Shown piece after piece: positions 17,136 to 27,113 of a DNA stretch of 64,000 nt. Origin of the DNA: Marivita lacus (GTDB taxonomy: Bacteria > Pseudomonadota > Alphaproteobacteria > Rhodobacterales > Rhodobacteraceae). The notes under the pieces are model-generated. The model did no database searches, was not told where the DNA came from, and worked only from the letters and a program-made list of their open reading frames with translations. A program made the position numbers and the translations under genes. Every line of letters starts with the position of its first letter. Positions within the stretch are counted from its first letter, which is position 1. The DNA is taken from positions 310,907-374,906 of the forward strand of contig NZ_BMFC01000002.1 of NCBI RefSeq assembly GCF_014637725.1, read 5' to 3'.

Positions 17136-17678
17136 TCACGCCTCGGGAAACCGCACCTTGCCGATATAGGGCAGGTTGCGGTTGCGTTGCGCGTAATCGA
17201 TGCCGTAGCCGACCACGAACTCGTCGGGGATCGAGAACCCGATCCAATCCGCCGCCACATCGGTTTCGCGCCGCGACGGTTTGTCCAGCAGCGCAATGGT
17301 CCGCAACCGCCCCGGATTGCGCGATTCGAGCAACCCCACCACGTGTTTGAGCGTATGCCCGGTGTCGACGATGTCTTCGACCACCAGCACATCCCGGCCT
17401 TCGATCTGGCCGCGCAGGTCCTTGAGAATCCGCACCTCTCGGCTTGATTCCATCGCGTTCCCATAGGAAGACGCCTCAAGGAAATCGACCTCGACCGGCA
17501 GGTCCAGTTCGCGCACCAGATCGGCGATGAACACGAAACTGCCGCGCAGCAGGCCAACCACGATCAGCTTGTTGGTGTCGCGGAATTCTTCGGTGATGGC
17601 ATTCGACAATTCCTCGATCCGGGCGGCAATCGCCTTGGCCGAGATCATTTCATCGATGACATAAGGACGCTCTGACAT
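17136..17678 (-). CDS. hpt: Hypoxanthine phosphoribosyltransferase
   Basis: Purine salvage enzyme that makes IMP (and GMP) from the base and PRPP. The 180-residue protein has the PRPP-binding loop [18 protein letters not shown] and the N-terminal [19 protein letters not shown], both standard. [11 protein letters not shown] is the flexible active-site loop. The ATG at 17678 is preferred because AAGGGAAACCT precedes it and the protein then begins [14 protein letters not shown] like its relatives; the frame remains open 28 codons upstream, overlapping the divergent gene. No operon partner. Confidence 0.96.
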   Translation of the reverse strand: MSERPYVIDEMISAKAIAARIEELSNAITEEFRDTNKLIVVGLLRGSFVFIADLVRELDLPVEVDFLEASSYGNAMESSREVRILKDLRGQIEGRDVLVVEDIVDTGHTLKHVVGLLESRNPGRLRTIALLDKPSRRETDVAADWIGFSIPDEFVVGYGIDYAQRNRNLPYIGKVRFPEA

Positions 17679-17750
17679 AGGTTTCCCTTGATTTTTCGCG
17701 CGCACAATACGACATCCCCCGCCACTGTCACGGTCAAAACAAAAGAGCAG

Positions 17751-18194
17751 ATGCCCATACATTCAGAAACCCGCACCCTGCCATACACGGCGCAACAGAT
17801 GTATGATCTGGTGGCGGATGTGGCGAATTACCCCAAGTTCCTGCCCTGGACAGCCGCCGCGCGCATCCGCTCGCGCGAGGATCGGGGCGATCACGAGGAA
17901 ATGCTGGCCGATCTCGTGATCAGCTTCAAGGTGTTCCGCGAACGGTTTGGCAGCCGGGTGGTGCTGTGGCCGGAACAGATGAAGATCGACACCGAATACC
18001 TGGACGGCCCGTTCCGTCACATGCATTCCAACTGGGCTTTCCGCGATGTGGAAGACGGGGTCGAAGTGACGTTCTTCGTGGATTTCGAATTCAAGAACCG
18101 CATCCTGCAAGGAGCGGCGGGCATGTTCTTTTACGAGGCCATGCAGCGGATCGTGCGTGCCTTCGAGCGGCGCGCGGCACAGCTTTACACCTGA
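17751..18194 (+). CDS. RatA / COQ10-type START-domain protein
   Basis: Small 147-residue protein of the COQ10/polyketide-cyclase (START-like) family. In bacteria members are called RatA or ubiquinone-binding proteins; mitochondrial COQ10 binds coenzyme Q and supports respiration. The signature is near the N-terminus: [28 protein letters not shown]. The C-terminal helix ([21 protein letters not shown]) is the one expected. ATG 17751 has AGAGCAG in front. The gene is divergent from hpt and overlaps the 3' end of the convergent pncC by 10 bases. Whether it acts as a toxin (RatA in E. coli) or a quinone chaperone is open; I favour the latter. Confidence 0.9.
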   Translation: MPIHSETRTLPYTAQQMYDLVADVANYPKFLPWTAAARIRSREDRGDHEEMLADLVISFKVFRERFGSRVVLWPEQMKIDTEYLDGPFRHMHSNWAFRDVEDGVEVTFFVDFEFKNRILQGAAGMFFYEAMQRIVRAFERRAAQLYT

Positions 18195-18670
18195 CGGTCT
18201 CGCAGCGCGGACACCAACAGGTCCAGCGCTTCATCCCGCGCGGCTGCCCGCACCTCTGCCCGGCCAATCGCACCGAACTCCACGGTTTTGGTCTGGACAG
18301 AATCGCGCGTGGCCAGTCCGAAGCAGACACGTCCCTCGGGCTTGAACTCTGACCCGCCCGGCCCGGCGATGCCGCTGATCGACACCGCGACCGTCGCATG
18401 TGCCGCCTGCAGGGCACCCACTGCCATCTCGCGCGTGACCTCTTCGGACACCGCGCCATGCACCTCCAGCGTGACGGGCGACACGCCCAGCAGGTCGGTC
18501 TTGGCCGCGTTCGAATAGGTGACGAAGCCCCGCTCGAATATCTCTGACGACCCTGCCACATCGGTGATCGCCGCTGCCACCATCCCGCCGGTGCAGCTTT
18601 CGGCGGTTGTCACCGTCGCCCCGGACGCGCGCGCCAGCTCCAGCAGGGTTTCCGCGCGCAACCCGCTCAC
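18185..18670 (-). CDS. pncC: CinA-family nicotinamide-nucleotide amidohydrolase
   Basis: Deamidates nicotinamide mononucleotide in the NAD recycling pathway. The 161-residue stand-alone domain contains the family motifs TTAESCTGGMVAAAITDVAGSSEIFERGFVTYSNAAK and SISGIAGPGG. It corresponds to the C-terminal domain of CinA without the N-terminal molybdopterin-like part. Its ATG overlaps the pgpA stop (ATGA), making it the third gene of an ispF-pgpA-pncC operon with overlapping junctions. Enzymatic role is by family. Confidence 0.93.
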   Translation of the reverse strand: MSGLRAETLLELARASGATVTTAESCTGGMVAAAITDVAGSSEIFERGFVTYSNAAKTDLLGVSPVTLEVHGAVSEEVTREMAVGALQAAHATVAVSISGIAGPGGSEFKPEGRVCFGLATRDSVQTKTVEFGAIGRAEVRAAARDEALDLLVSALRDRQV

Positions 18671-19158
18671 ATCAGCACCAGATGAAACAGCGCCGCCAAC
18701 GCGATGACGCCAAGTGCGGCGAACACGCCCGCGATCACGTCGTCCAGCATCACCCCCAGCGCGTCACCGCGCGCGTCCGCGCGGCCCACGAGCCACGGTT
18801 TCCAGATGTCGAACAGCCGGAACAGCACAAAGGCCGCGATCCAGCCAGGGTAAAGCGCCAGCAGGTCCGCCGACATCATCATCGCGCCGTAAGCCACTGG
18901 AAACAGGGCAATCCACTGGCCCACAACTTCGTCCACCACGATATGCGAGGGATCGGGGTCGGCCTGTCCGCGCGTCATCTCTCGGGTGGCGATCCAGCCC
19001 GACATGAAGACAAAGAAGGTCAGGTTCAACAGCAGCCAGAACCCGCCAAAGGACAGCACCGCATAAGCGACGGGCAGGGCGGCCAATGACCCCCATGTGC
19101 CCGGCGCAGGCCGCAGGTAGCCGACGCCGAAGAAGGTAGCGATCAGCCGGTACATCAT
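18667..19158 (-). CDS. pgpA: Phosphatidylglycerophosphatase A
   Basis: Inner membrane phosphatase that finishes phosphatidylglycerol synthesis. Translation from the ATG at 19158 gives a 163-residue protein starting [30 protein letters not shown]; the [14 protein letters not shown] segment is the PgpA hallmark. [17 protein letters not shown] carries the conserved acidic residues, and [10 protein letters not shown] is the next family block. Three or four hydrophobic helices follow the usual plan. The start ATGATG overlaps the ispF stop and the stop overlaps the pncC start, so translation is coupled on both sides. The same frame is open further upstream inside ispF, but that part is not coding. 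Confidence 0.94.
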   Translation of the reverse strand: MMYRLIATFFGVGYLRPAPGTWGSLAALPVAYAVLSFGGFWLLLNLTFFVFMSGWIATREMTRGQADPDPSHIVVDEVVGQWIALFPVAYGAMMMSADLLALYPGWIAAFVLFRLFDIWKPWLVGRADARGDALGVMLDDVIAGVFAALGVIALAALFHLVLM

Positions 19159-19634
19159 GACGCCACCAATGCCGCCGTGGCCAGCGCCGCGATGCCCTCG
19201 CCGCGCCCGGTAAAGCCCAGCTTTTCCGAGGTGGTCGCCTTGACCGACACGTCCTCGACCGGCAGGTCCATGATATGCGCGAGGGCCGCGCGCATCGCCT
19301 CGGCATGCGGCCCGATCTTGGGGTATTCGCAGACCAGGGTGCAGTCGACATTGCTGATGACGAATCCCCGGTCGCGCGCCATCTGCACCGCGTGTCGCAG
19401 GAAGATTTCGCTGGCAGCACCCTTCCACTGCGGATCGGAGGGCGGGAAATGGCGTCCGATGTCTCCTGCCGCCAAAGCGCCGTAAAGCGCGTCGGTGATC
19501 GCGTGCATGCCGACATCCGCATCGGAATGGCCCACAAGCCCCTGATCATGCGGCACTTTCACGCCACACAGCACGACATGGTCGCCCGGCCCGAACTTGT
19601 GAACATCATACCCATTGCCCAGCCGCACTTTCAT
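19155..19634 (-). CDS. ispF: 2-C-methyl-D-erythritol 2,4-cyclodiphosphate synthase
   Basis: Isoprenoid (MEP) pathway enzyme. The 159-residue trimer subunit has the zinc-binding DVH (Asp10, His12 in GNGYDVHKF), [19 protein letters not shown], and the C-terminal [19 protein letters not shown] start at ATG 19634 with AAGGGA seven bases upstream; a GTG two codons earlier is too close to that signal. It is not fused to IspD as in many alphaproteobacteria, and no ispD is seen nearby. First gene of the ispF-pgpA-pncC operon. Confidence 0.96.
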   Translation of the reverse strand: MKVRLGNGYDVHKFGPGDHVVLCGVKVPHDQGLVGHSDADVGMHAITDALYGALAAGDIGRHFPPSDPQWKGAASEIFLRHAVQMARDRGFVISNVDCTLVCEYPKIGPHAEAMRAALAHIMDLPVEDVSVKATTSEKLGFTGRGEGIAALATAALVAS

Positions 19635-19704
19635 ATGCACATCCCTTGAAGTGATGCGGCTTGTCTAAGGTTTGTCCGGTGGTTGTGCAATCGCTCCGGC
19701 GTAC

Positions 19705-19723
19705 CTGCCTAATTATTAGGCAG
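19705..19723. promoter_or_regulatory. Perfect palindrome in the dusB-ntr promoter region
   Basis: CTGCCTAAT-T-ATTAGGCAG: nine-base perfect inverted repeat, 92 bases before dusB, in an AT-rich spacer shared with divergent ispF. Size and symmetry fit a dimeric regulator; the position fits control of the ntr operon. It differs from the enterobacterial NtrC site consensus, so no protein is assigned. Confidence 0.55.
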
Positions 19724-19814
19724 ATGCGTTTTGTTGGTCTGTTTTTCAGGCTATTTTCATTGAACGGCGCGCGGGCACAGCGTAGCTCAAACTCATCAAT
19801 CAAGGATTGCAACG

Positions 19815-20798
19815 GTGACACCGTCGGTTCCACACAACTTAATTTCTCCACCCGTGCTGCTGGCCCCACTCGCAGGCATCACGGATCTGCCGTTCCGCAC
19901 GCTGGTGTCCCGCTTTGGCGCGGGGCGCGTCGTGTCCGAGATGATCGCCAGCGGCGAATTCCTGACCGCGCGGCCCGGAACACGTGAAAAGGCGGAACTG
20001 GGGGCTGGCATCGCCAACACCTCGGTGCAGCTGGCGGGCCGCACCCCCGACGCGATGGCCGAAGCCGCGCGCATGGTCGAAGGCATGGGCGCGCGGGTCA
20101 TCGACATCAACATGGGCTGTCCCGCGAAAAAGGTGGTGGGCGGCTATTCCGGCTCGGCGTTGCTGCGCGATCTCGACCACGCCTGCCGGTTGATCGACGC
20201 GGTTGTCGGCGCGGTGACTGTGCCGGTCACGCTCAAGACCCGGTTGGGCTGGGACGATGCCTCGCACAATGCCGCAGACCTTGCGCAACGGGCCGAAGCT
20301 GGGGGCATCGCGATGATCGTCATTCACGGCCGCACCCGCTGCCAGTTCTACAAGGGCCGCGCTGATTGGGCCGCCATCCGCCGGATCAAGGACGCGGTGT
20401 CGATCCCGGTGATCGCCAACGGCGACATCATCGACACGGCGTCCGCCCGCACCGCATTGGCGCAAAGCGGTGCCGATGGCGTGATGGTCGGACGCGGCGC
20501 GCAAGGCCGCCCTTGGGTGCTGGCCCAGATCGCCGCTGACATCTACGGCACCGCCAGACCCGCGATTCCAAAGGGCCACGCGCTTGTCGATATGGTCGCA
20601 GGTCATTACGAGGCGATGCTCGATTTCTACGGCCCCGATCTTGGCCTTCGCGTCGCGCGCAAGCACCTTGGCTGGTACATGGATGTCGCGCAAACGGACG
20701 CGATCCTGCGCAAGGCGATCCTGACGGCCAAGACACCGGCCGCCGTCCTGTCGGCACTCCCCGATGCCCTGGTGACCGATGTGAGGCAGGCTGCATGA
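19815..20798 (+). CDS. dusB: tRNA-dihydrouridine synthase (DusB/NifR3)
   Basis: FMN enzyme that reduces uridines in the tRNA D-loop. The 327-residue protein shows LAPLAGITDLPFR, the catalytic cysteine in DINMGCPAKK (Cys102), and VIHGRTR, all standard Dus motifs. It was called nifR3 in Rhodobacter because it precedes ntrB. The GTG start at 19815 has AAGGA nine bases upstream. Its last codons overlap the ntrB start (ATGA), so it heads the nitrogen-regulation operon. Confidence 0.95.
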   Translation: MTPSVPHNLISPPVLLAPLAGITDLPFRTLVSRFGAGRVVSEMIASGEFLTARPGTREKAELGAGIANTSVQLAGRTPDAMAEAARMVEGMGARVIDINMGCPAKKVVGGYSGSALLRDLDHACRLIDAVVGAVTVPVTLKTRLGWDDASHNAADLAQRAEAGGIAMIVIHGRTRCQFYKGRADWAAIRRIKDAVSIPVIANGDIIDTASARTALAQSGADGVMVGRGAQGRPWVLAQIAADIYGTARPAIPKGHALVDMVAGHYEAMLDFYGPDLGLRVARKHLGWYMDVAQTDAILRKAILTAKTPAAVLSALPDALVTDVRQAA

Positions 20799-21901
20799 CC
20801 GACAGCACCGACGAACCCAAGATGGTGGATGAACGGCTGATCTGGTCCTCGCTGCCGGTGCCCGCGATCATCATCGACGAGGATGAAAACATCCTCGACA
20901 TGAACCCCGCTGCCGAGGGTTTCATGAACAACTCGGCCAAGTGGCTGCGCGGTCAACCGATCTGGGACCGGCTGACCGTCGATGCGCCGATGGAAAACAG
21001 CCTTGCCCGCGCACGGGAACACGGAACGCTGCTTTTCGTGAACGACGTGGATGTGGGCACCGGCAACCGTCCGCCGCTGGTCTGCAACCTGCAACTCGCC
21101 CCGGTGCAGGGCAAGCCCGGTTGCATGATCCTGCTGATCAGCCCGCGCGAACTGGCAAGCCGCGTCAACCAGAGCCAGTCGGTCAAATCCGCCGCGAAAT
21201 CCGCCATCGGCATGGCCGAGATGCTGGCCCACGAGATCAAGAACCCGCTGGCGGGCATCACCGGTGCCGCCCAGTTGCTGAGCATGAACCTCACCAATGA
21301 CGATCTGGAGCTTACCGATCTGATCGTCGAAGAGACCCGCCGCATCGTCAAGCTGCTGGAACAGGTGGAACAGTTCGGCAACCTGTCCGCTCCCGAACGC
21401 AAGCCGGTCAACCTGCATGACGTGCTGGACCGCGCCCGCCGCTCGGCGCTGCTGGGCTTTGGCGCACACATGAAGATCATCGAGGATTATGACCCTTCGC
21501 TGCCGCTCGCGCTTGGCGATTCCGACCAGTTGCTGCAGGTCGTCCTGAACCTCATCAAGAACGCGTCCGAAGCGGCGGATTCCTCGAAAGGTGGCACGAT
21601 CCGCCTGCACACCTATTACGAACACAGCTACAGCCTGCGCCGCGCCGATGGCTCGGGCCAGTCGCTGCCGCTTCAGGTCGAGGTGATCGACGACGGCCCA
21701 GGTCTGCCGCCCGACATCAGGGGCGACGTGTTCGATCCCTTCGTGTCGGGTCGTGAAAACGGCACCGGCCTTGGCCTCGCACTGGTGAGCAAGATCATCT
21801 CGGATCACGACGGTTGGGTCGCTGTCGACAGCGTGCCCGGCAAAACCCGCTTTCGCATCTCGTTGCCGCAAGCGCCGCGCAAACAAAAGGAGTCAAACTG
21901 A
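20795..21901 (+). CDS. ntrB: Nitrogen regulation sensor kinase NtrB
   Basis: Soluble histidine kinase that phosphorylates NtrC when nitrogen is scarce, under PII control. The 368-residue protein has an N-terminal PAS-like region (residues about 15-115: [24 protein letters not shown]), the H-box [19 protein letters not shown] (His146), and ATPase boxes [16 protein letters not shown] and [13 protein letters not shown]. No membrane segment. Coupled to dusB upstream and to ntrC downstream (TGATG). Confidence 0.96.
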   Translation: MTDSTDEPKMVDERLIWSSLPVPAIIIDEDENILDMNPAAEGFMNNSAKWLRGQPIWDRLTVDAPMENSLARAREHGTLLFVNDVDVGTGNRPPLVCNLQLAPVQGKPGCMILLISPRELASRVNQSQSVKSAAKSAIGMAEMLAHEIKNPLAGITGAAQLLSMNLTNDDLELTDLIVEETRRIVKLLEQVEQFGNLSAPERKPVNLHDVLDRARRSALLGFGAHMKIIEDYDPSLPLALGDSDQLLQVVLNLIKNASEAADSSKGGTIRLHTYYEHSYSLRRADGSGQSLPLQVEVIDDGPGLPPDIRGDVFDPFVSGRENGTGLGLALVSKIISDHDGWVAVDSVPGKTRFRISLPQAPRKQKESN

Positions 21902-23271
21902 TGGATGGTACGGTACTTGTCGCGGATGATGATCGCACGATCCGCACGGTTCTGACACAGGCGCTGACGCGGGCTGGGTGCAAGGTGCACGCGACCTCGT
22001 CGCTGACCACGCTGATGCGCTGGGTGGCCGAGGGCAAGGGCGACGTGGTGATCTCGGATGTCATCATGCCCGATGGCAACGGGCTCGAGATGCTGCCCAA
22101 GATCAGCCAGGATCGCCCCGATCTTCCGGTGATCGTCATCTCGGCGCAGAACACGATCATGACCGCCATTCAGGCGGCCGAGGCCGAGGCCTATGATTAC
22201 CTGCCCAAACCCTTCGATCTGCCCGACCTGATGAAGCGCACGGCCAAGGCGCTTGATTCCCGCAGTCGTGTGGCGCGCCCGGCACCCAGCCGGGTGATTG
22301 ACGACGCGCCCGACGACCTGCCGCTGATCGGCAAGACCCCCGCCATGCAGGCGCTCTACCGGCTCGTGGCCAAGGTGATGAACACCGATCTGCCGGTGCT
22401 GATCTGCGGCGAATCCGGCACCGGAAAATCGCTCATCGCCCGCGCGCTGCATGATTTCTCGGACCGGCGATCCTTGCCCTTCGTCACCGTCACTGCCAGC
22501 GACCTGTCCGACATCGAAGGCCCGGCGCGCATTCTGGCGCGGGTTCGCGGCGGAACGCTTCTGATCGACGAGCTGTCCGATGTCCCCGACGAGGTGCAGG
22601 CCCGCATCGTGCGCATGATGGACGGGCCGGGCGACAACGTGCCCCGCTTCATCGCCACCAGCCAGTCCGATCCGGGGCAGGGCATTTCCGACAGCGGCGT
22701 GCGCGAAGACCTCTATTATCGCATCAGCGGCGCGACCATTTCCGTGCCGTCCTTGCGCGAACGCGTCGACGACATCGCGCTGCTCTGCGAACATTTCCTG
22801 ACCCGCGCCGAACGCGATGGCGGGGCAAAACGCTGGCTGTCGAACGACGCAGCCGATCTCTTCCGCGCCTACAGCTGGCCCGGCAACGTGCGCCAGTTGG
22901 AAAACGTGGTGCGCCGCCTCAGCCTGACCTCGCGCGCCGACGAGATCACCCGCGCCGAGGTGGAGAATGTTCTGGGCAACCAGCCCGAGACCGGCCCCGT
23001 CCTGCGCGGTGGCGACAGCGAGAAACTCAGCACCTCGGTCGCGCGTCATCTGCGCCGCTATTTCGACCTGCACGGCACCATGTTGCCGCCGCCGGGCCTG
23101 TATCCGCGAATCCTGCGCGAAATCGAAGCGCCGCTGATCGAAATCGCGCTGGAGGCAACGGGCGGAAATCAGGCGAAATGTGCCGATTTGCTGGGAATTA
23201 ACCGAAATACCCTCAGAAAGAAGATCACCGAACTCGATATTCAGGTGACACGCCGCCGTAAATTGATGTAA
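21901..23271 (+). CDS. ntrC: Nitrogen regulator NtrC lacking the GAFTGA loop
   Basis: Response regulator of nitrogen assimilation, 456 residues. The receiver domain has the phospho-acceptor Asp53 ([12 protein letters not shown]). The AAA+ domain has Walker A GESGTGKS (170-177) and Walker [12 protein letters not shown] (217-227). The C-terminal Fis-type helix-turn-helix is [22 protein letters not shown]. Between the Walker motifs, residues about 198-216, the GAFTGA loop that contacts sigma-54 is deleted. Rhodobacter capsulatus NtrC has the same deletion and activates sigma-70 polymerase; the same mode is inferred here. The start at 21901 is fixed by the overlap with ntrB. Confidence 0.96.
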   Translation: MDGTVLVADDDRTIRTVLTQALTRAGCKVHATSSLTTLMRWVAEGKGDVVISDVIMPDGNGLEMLPKISQDRPDLPVIVISAQNTIMTAIQAAEAEAYDYLPKPFDLPDLMKRTAKALDSRSRVARPAPSRVIDDAPDDLPLIGKTPAMQALYRLVAKVMNTDLPVLICGESGTGKSLIARALHDFSDRRSLPFVTVTASDLSDIEGPARILARVRGGTLLIDELSDVPDEVQARIVRMMDGPGDNVPRFIATSQSDPGQGISDSGVREDLYYRISGATISVPSLRERVDDIALLCEHFLTRAERDGGAKRWLSNDAADLFRAYSWPGNVRQLENVVRRLSLTSRADEITRAEVENVLGNQPETGPVLRGGDSEKLSTSVARHLRRYFDLHGTMLPPPGLYPRILREIEAPLIEIALEATGGNQAKCADLLGINRNTLRKKITELDIQVTRRRKLM

Positions 23272-23371
23272 AACTGCCACATAATAGTGCTCCGGCGGTG
23301 ACGCAGTTGATCGGAGACACAAAATATAGCGGTAGCCGGGCTGCGCGGCACATCACGGCGGGGGGTTGGCT

Positions 23372-25669
23372 GTGGCCACCTGGACACGCTCCTTGAATTG
23401 GGCCCGGTTGGACCGGGTGCGTCGTCGTCGGCGCTATCAGAACGCCATGACCCTCGGTCTGGTGCTGCTTGGCCCCATTCTGGCCATTGCCACGATTCTC
23501 GTGCTCGGCCCGCTCGACGCCGGGACCGGCGCGCAGTTCAACCTGCGACTCGTCCTGCTGGCCGACCTGATCTACGTGCTCTTGCTCGCAGCGATGGTTC
23601 TGCGCCGCGTCGCCAACCTGATCGCTGCGCGCCGCGCCAAATCCGCCGGGTCGCGGCTTCACCTCAGGCTCACCGGCGCGTTTGCGCTGATGGCGTTGCT
23701 GCCGACGATCACCGTGGCGGTGTTTGCCGTGCTGACGATCAATATCGGGCTCGAGACATGGTTTTCCGACCGCGTCCGCAACGTGGTCGGCGCGTCGCTT
23801 TCTGCTGCCGAAGCGTATGAGCAGGAACACCGCGAAGGGCTGACGCAGGATGCCGAGGCACTGGGAGCGTTTCTGGACGCCAACCGCCGCGCGACCTTCA
23901 TCATGGATGATGGCGAATTGCGCCAGGCGCTCAGCCAGGGGCAATCGCAGATCCAGCGCGGGCTGCGCGAAGCCTATGTCATTGATGGCACGGGAGAAAT
24001 CCGCGCGCGTGGCGAAGGGTCGTACCTGTTCGATTTTGAACGCCCCGGCCCCGAGGTGATCGCAGAGGCCGACGAGATCGGCCTCGCGCTGGTGCAGGAT
24101 TGGGACAATAACGAATTGCGCGCGCTTGTTCCGCTGCGCGCCTTCACCGACCGGTATCTGTACATCACCCGCGAGGTGGATGGCCAGATCCTCAACTTGC
24201 TCGACGAGACGCAGGAAACGGCGCGTTTCTACCAGCAGCAGGAAAACGACCGGGGCCGCGTCCTGTTCGATTTCGCGCTGCTCTACCTTGGCTTTGCGTT
24301 TCTGCTGATCCTTGCTGCCATCTGGCTGGGCCTGTGGTTCGCAGAACGGCTCAGCCGCCCGGTGGGCCGTCTGACCGGTGCCGCCCAACGTGTGGGCGCG
24401 GGGGATCTGGACGTGAAGGTGCTCGAAGAAGACGGCGACGACGAAATCGCCATGTTGGGGCGCTATTTCAACCAGATGACCCGGCAGCTCAAGGGCCAGC
24501 GCGAAACGCTGCTGGACAACACCCGCCAGATCGAACGGCGGCAGCGGCTGTTCGATTCCGTTCTGACCTCGGTGACCTCGGGGGTTGTCGGGCTGGATGC
24601 CGGTGGCCGCGTGACATTTGTGAACCGCTCGGGTGAACGGCTGCTGGCATGGCAGGAGAACCAGCGCAGCGTCGAGATCACCATGGCGGTGCCCGAGTTC
24701 GGGCCTCTGTTCGACCGGCTGCGCGAGCAGGGGATCGAGACCGCGCAGGAGGAGATCAAGGTCAGCCGCGCGGGTCGCCTCGAAAACCTGCTGGTCCGCC
24801 TGTCGACACGGCGGCGCGAGGATGGCGGGCTCGAAGGCTACGTGATCGCCTTTGACGACGTGACCGACCTTGTCAGCGCGCAGCGCATGGCCGCATGGGG
24901 CGACGTGGCCCGGCGCATCGCGCATGAGATCAAGAACCCGCTGACGCCGATCCAGCTTTCTGCCGAACGTATCCGCCGCAAGTTCCACCGTCATCTGGGG
25001 ACGGAAGACGCCGAGAGCCTCGAGCAGTTGACCGAAGTCATTGTGCGTCAAACCAATGACTTGCGGCGCATTGTTGATGAATTTTCCAAATTCGCCCGGA
25101 TGCCGGAACCGGACCGCAAGCCTGAAGACATCGTAGATATCCTGCGCAGCGTGGTCCTGCTGCAGGAAGCGGGACAGCCCAGCGTGCGGTTTGTTGCGGA
25201 GATGCCACAGACCGGCATTCCTGCGGAGATCGACGCGACGATGATCGGCCAGGCGTTCACGAACCTGATCAAGAACGCCGGGGAAGCCATTGAAAGTTAT
25301 ATCGAAACGGGGCCAGATCAGCCTGTGTCACCGCAGGTGCGCGTCACCTGCGAGATGAAGGACGACATGGCCGAAATCCGCATCTCGGACAATGGCATCG
25401 GCCTGCCGGAAGACCCGTCGCGGCTGTTCGAGCCCTACGTGACGACGCGCGAGAAAGGCACCGGGCTGGGCCTGCCGATCGTCAAGAAGATCATCGAGGA
25501 ACATGGCGGGACGCTGACGCTCGAGCAGGCCGAGCCGTTCGATGACACGGGCCGCTGCGGGGCGATGGCGGTGATCCGGCTGCCGGTGCTGATCGTTCCG
25601 AAAACTGCAAGCGAAATCAATGGGCTGGAGGCCGACATGGCGCTGGCTGAACCGGAACACGAGACGTGA
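23372..25669 (+). CDS. ntrY: Membrane sensor kinase NtrY
   Basis: Sensor partner of NtrX, linked in alphaproteobacteria to nitrogen, redox or envelope signals. About 765 residues with three or four N-terminal membrane helices (TLGLVLLGPILAIATILVL, LVLLADLIYVLLLAAMVL, LMALLPTITVAVFAVL), a large extracytoplasmic loop, and another helix (FALLYLGFAFLLILAAIWLGLWF). HAMP, PAS (near residue 390) and the kinase core follow, with H-box [20 protein letters not shown] and boxes NLIKNAGEA, DNGIGLP and GTGLGLPIVKKI. Start at GTG 23372, since GGGGGG lies six bases upstream; a TTG two codons earlier is also in frame. Confidence 0.94.
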   Translation: MATWTRSLNWARLDRVRRRRRYQNAMTLGLVLLGPILAIATILVLGPLDAGTGAQFNLRLVLLADLIYVLLLAAMVLRRVANLIAARRAKSAGSRLHLRLTGAFALMALLPTITVAVFAVLTINIGLETWFSDRVRNVVGASLSAAEAYEQEHREGLTQDAEALGAFLDANRRATFIMDDGELRQALSQGQSQIQRGLREAYVIDGTGEIRARGEGSYLFDFERPGPEVIAEADEIGLALVQDWDNNELRALVPLRAFTDRYLYITREVDGQILNLLDETQETARFYQQQENDRGRVLFDFALLYLGFAFLLILAAIWLGLWFAERLSRPVGRLTGAAQRVGAGDLDVKVLEEDGDDEIAMLGRYFNQMTRQLKGQRETLLDNTRQIERRQRLFDSVLTSVTSGVVGLDAGGRVTFVNRSGERLLAWQENQRSVEITMAVPEFGPLFDRLREQGIETAQEEIKVSRAGRLENLLVRLSTRRREDGGLEGYVIAFDDVTDLVSAQRMAAWGDVARRIAHEIKNPLTPIQLSAERIRRKFHRHLGTEDAESLEQLTEVIVRQTNDLRRIVDEFSKFARMPEPDRKPEDIVDILRSVVLLQEAGQPSVRFVAEMPQTGIPAEIDATMIGQAFTNLIKNAGEAIESYIETGPDQPVSPQVRVTCEMKDDMAEIRISDNGIGLPEDPSRLFEPYVTTREKGTGLGLPIVKKIIEEHGGTLTLEQAEPFDDTGRCGAMAVIRLPVLIVPKTASEINGLEADMALAEPEHET

Positions 25670-25693
25670 GTTCAGAAGGACAAGGGTGAGGTT

Positions 25694-27109
25694 ATGAGCG
25701 ATATTCTGATAGTGGACGATGAGCGCGACATCCGCGAACTGATCGGTGACATCCTGAAGGACGAAGGCTACACGACCCGGCTCGCGGGCAACTCGTCCGA
25801 GGCGATGGCCGAGATCAATGCAGAGGAGCCGTCACTGCTGATCCTCGATATCTGGCTGAAAGACAGCAAGATGGACGGGATCGACATTCTCAAGACCGTC
25901 AAGCGCGACAATCCGGATGTGCCGGTGGTCATCATCTCGGGGCATGGCAACATCGAGATCGCGGTCGCCGCGATCAAGCAGGGTGCCTATGACTTCATCG
26001 AAAAACCGTTCAATATCGACCAGTTGCTGGTCGTCATTCGACGCGCGATGGAAACGAGCCGCTTGCGGCGCGAGAACCACAAGCTCAAGCGGCGCGACAG
26101 CGACGTGGCGCAGATGGTGGGTGAATGCGCGGCCTATCGCGGGCTGGTGTCGAACCTCGACAAGGTGACGAAATCCAACGGCCGGGTGCTTTTGTCCGGG
26201 CCTGCGGGCAGCGGCAAGGAAGTGGCGGCGCGGTACATCCATGCGCATTCCAACCGCGCCAGCGCGCCGTTCATCACGGTGAACTGTGCCGGCGTGGCGC
26301 CAGAGACGATGGAGGAGGTGCTGTTCGGCCGCGAAACACCGGAACGCGGGGTCGAGCCGGGCTTGCTCGAGCAGGCGCATGGCGGGGTGGTCTATTTCGA
26401 CGAGGTGGCGGACATGCCGCTGGGCACCCAGTCCAAGATCCTGCGGGTGCTGGTGGACCAGCAGTTCCAGCGCGTCGGCGGGGCGGACAAGGTGCGGGTG
26501 GACCTGCGGGTGATCTCCAGCACCAACCGCGACCTCAAGACCGAGATCGCGGGGGGGACGTTCCGCGAGGAGCTGTATCACCGGCTCAACGTGGTGCCGA
26601 TCTCGGTGCCCAGCCTCGAGGACCGGCGCGAGGACATCCCGATGCTGGCGGGGCATTTCATCGACCTGTTCCACCAGTCGCAGGGCCTGCCCAAACGCGG
26701 GCTGAGCCCCGATGCGGTGGCGCTGTTGCAGACGATGGTGTGGCCGGGCAACGTGCGGCAGCTCAAGAACCTGATCGAACGGGTGCTGATCCTGGGCGAC
26801 GGCACGGGCGACATTGCGGCGCGAGAACTGCCGCAGGACACGACGCCCGCCGAGGATGAAGAGGGCCGGGTGGTGCTGTCGGGCACGCTGGCCACGATGC
26901 CGCTGCGCGAGGCGCGCGAGGCGTTCGAACGCGAATACCTGCTGACCCAGATCAACCGCTTTGGCGGCAATATCAGCCGGACGGCAAGTTTCGTCGGCAT
27001 GGAGCGCAGCGCGCTGCACCGCAAGCTGAAATCGCTGGGGGTGGTGACAAGCTCCAAGGCGGGGGGGCGGGTCGCCTATCTCGAGGACGAGGTGGAAGAG
27101 GCAACCTGA
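25694..27109 (+). CDS. ntrX: Response regulator NtrX lacking a GAFTGA loop
   Basis: Response regulator of the NtrYX pair, 471 residues. The receiver has Asp52 (LLILDIWLKDSKMDG). The AAA+ domain has Walker A GPAGSGKE and Walker B GGVVYFDEVADMPL. Where sigma-54 activators have FGHEKGAFTGA, this protein has LFGRETPERGVEPGLLEQAHGG, so direct sigma-54 activation is unlikely. The C-terminal Fis-type helix-turn-helix is GGNISRTASFVGMERSALHRKLKSL. The ATG is 24 bases past ntrY with GGACAAGGGTGAGG upstream. In relatives trkA follows directly; here an AT-rich insert intervenes. Confidence 0.95.
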   Translation: MSDILIVDDERDIRELIGDILKDEGYTTRLAGNSSEAMAEINAEEPSLLILDIWLKDSKMDGIDILKTVKRDNPDVPVVIISGHGNIEIAVAAIKQGAYDFIEKPFNIDQLLVVIRRAMETSRLRRENHKLKRRDSDVAQMVGECAAYRGLVSNLDKVTKSNGRVLLSGPAGSGKEVAARYIHAHSNRASAPFITVNCAGVAPETMEEVLFGRETPERGVEPGLLEQAHGGVVYFDEVADMPLGTQSKILRVLVDQQFQRVGGADKVRVDLRVISSTNRDLKTEIAGGTFREELYHRLNVVPISVPSLEDRREDIPMLAGHFIDLFHQSQGLPKRGLSPDAVALLQTMVWPGNVRQLKNLIERVLILGDGTGDIAARELPQDTTPAEDEEGRVVLSGTLATMPLREAREAFEREYLLTQINRFGGNISRTASFVGMERSALHRKLKSLGVVTSSKAGGRVAYLEDEVEEAT

Positions 27110-27113
27110 GCGG

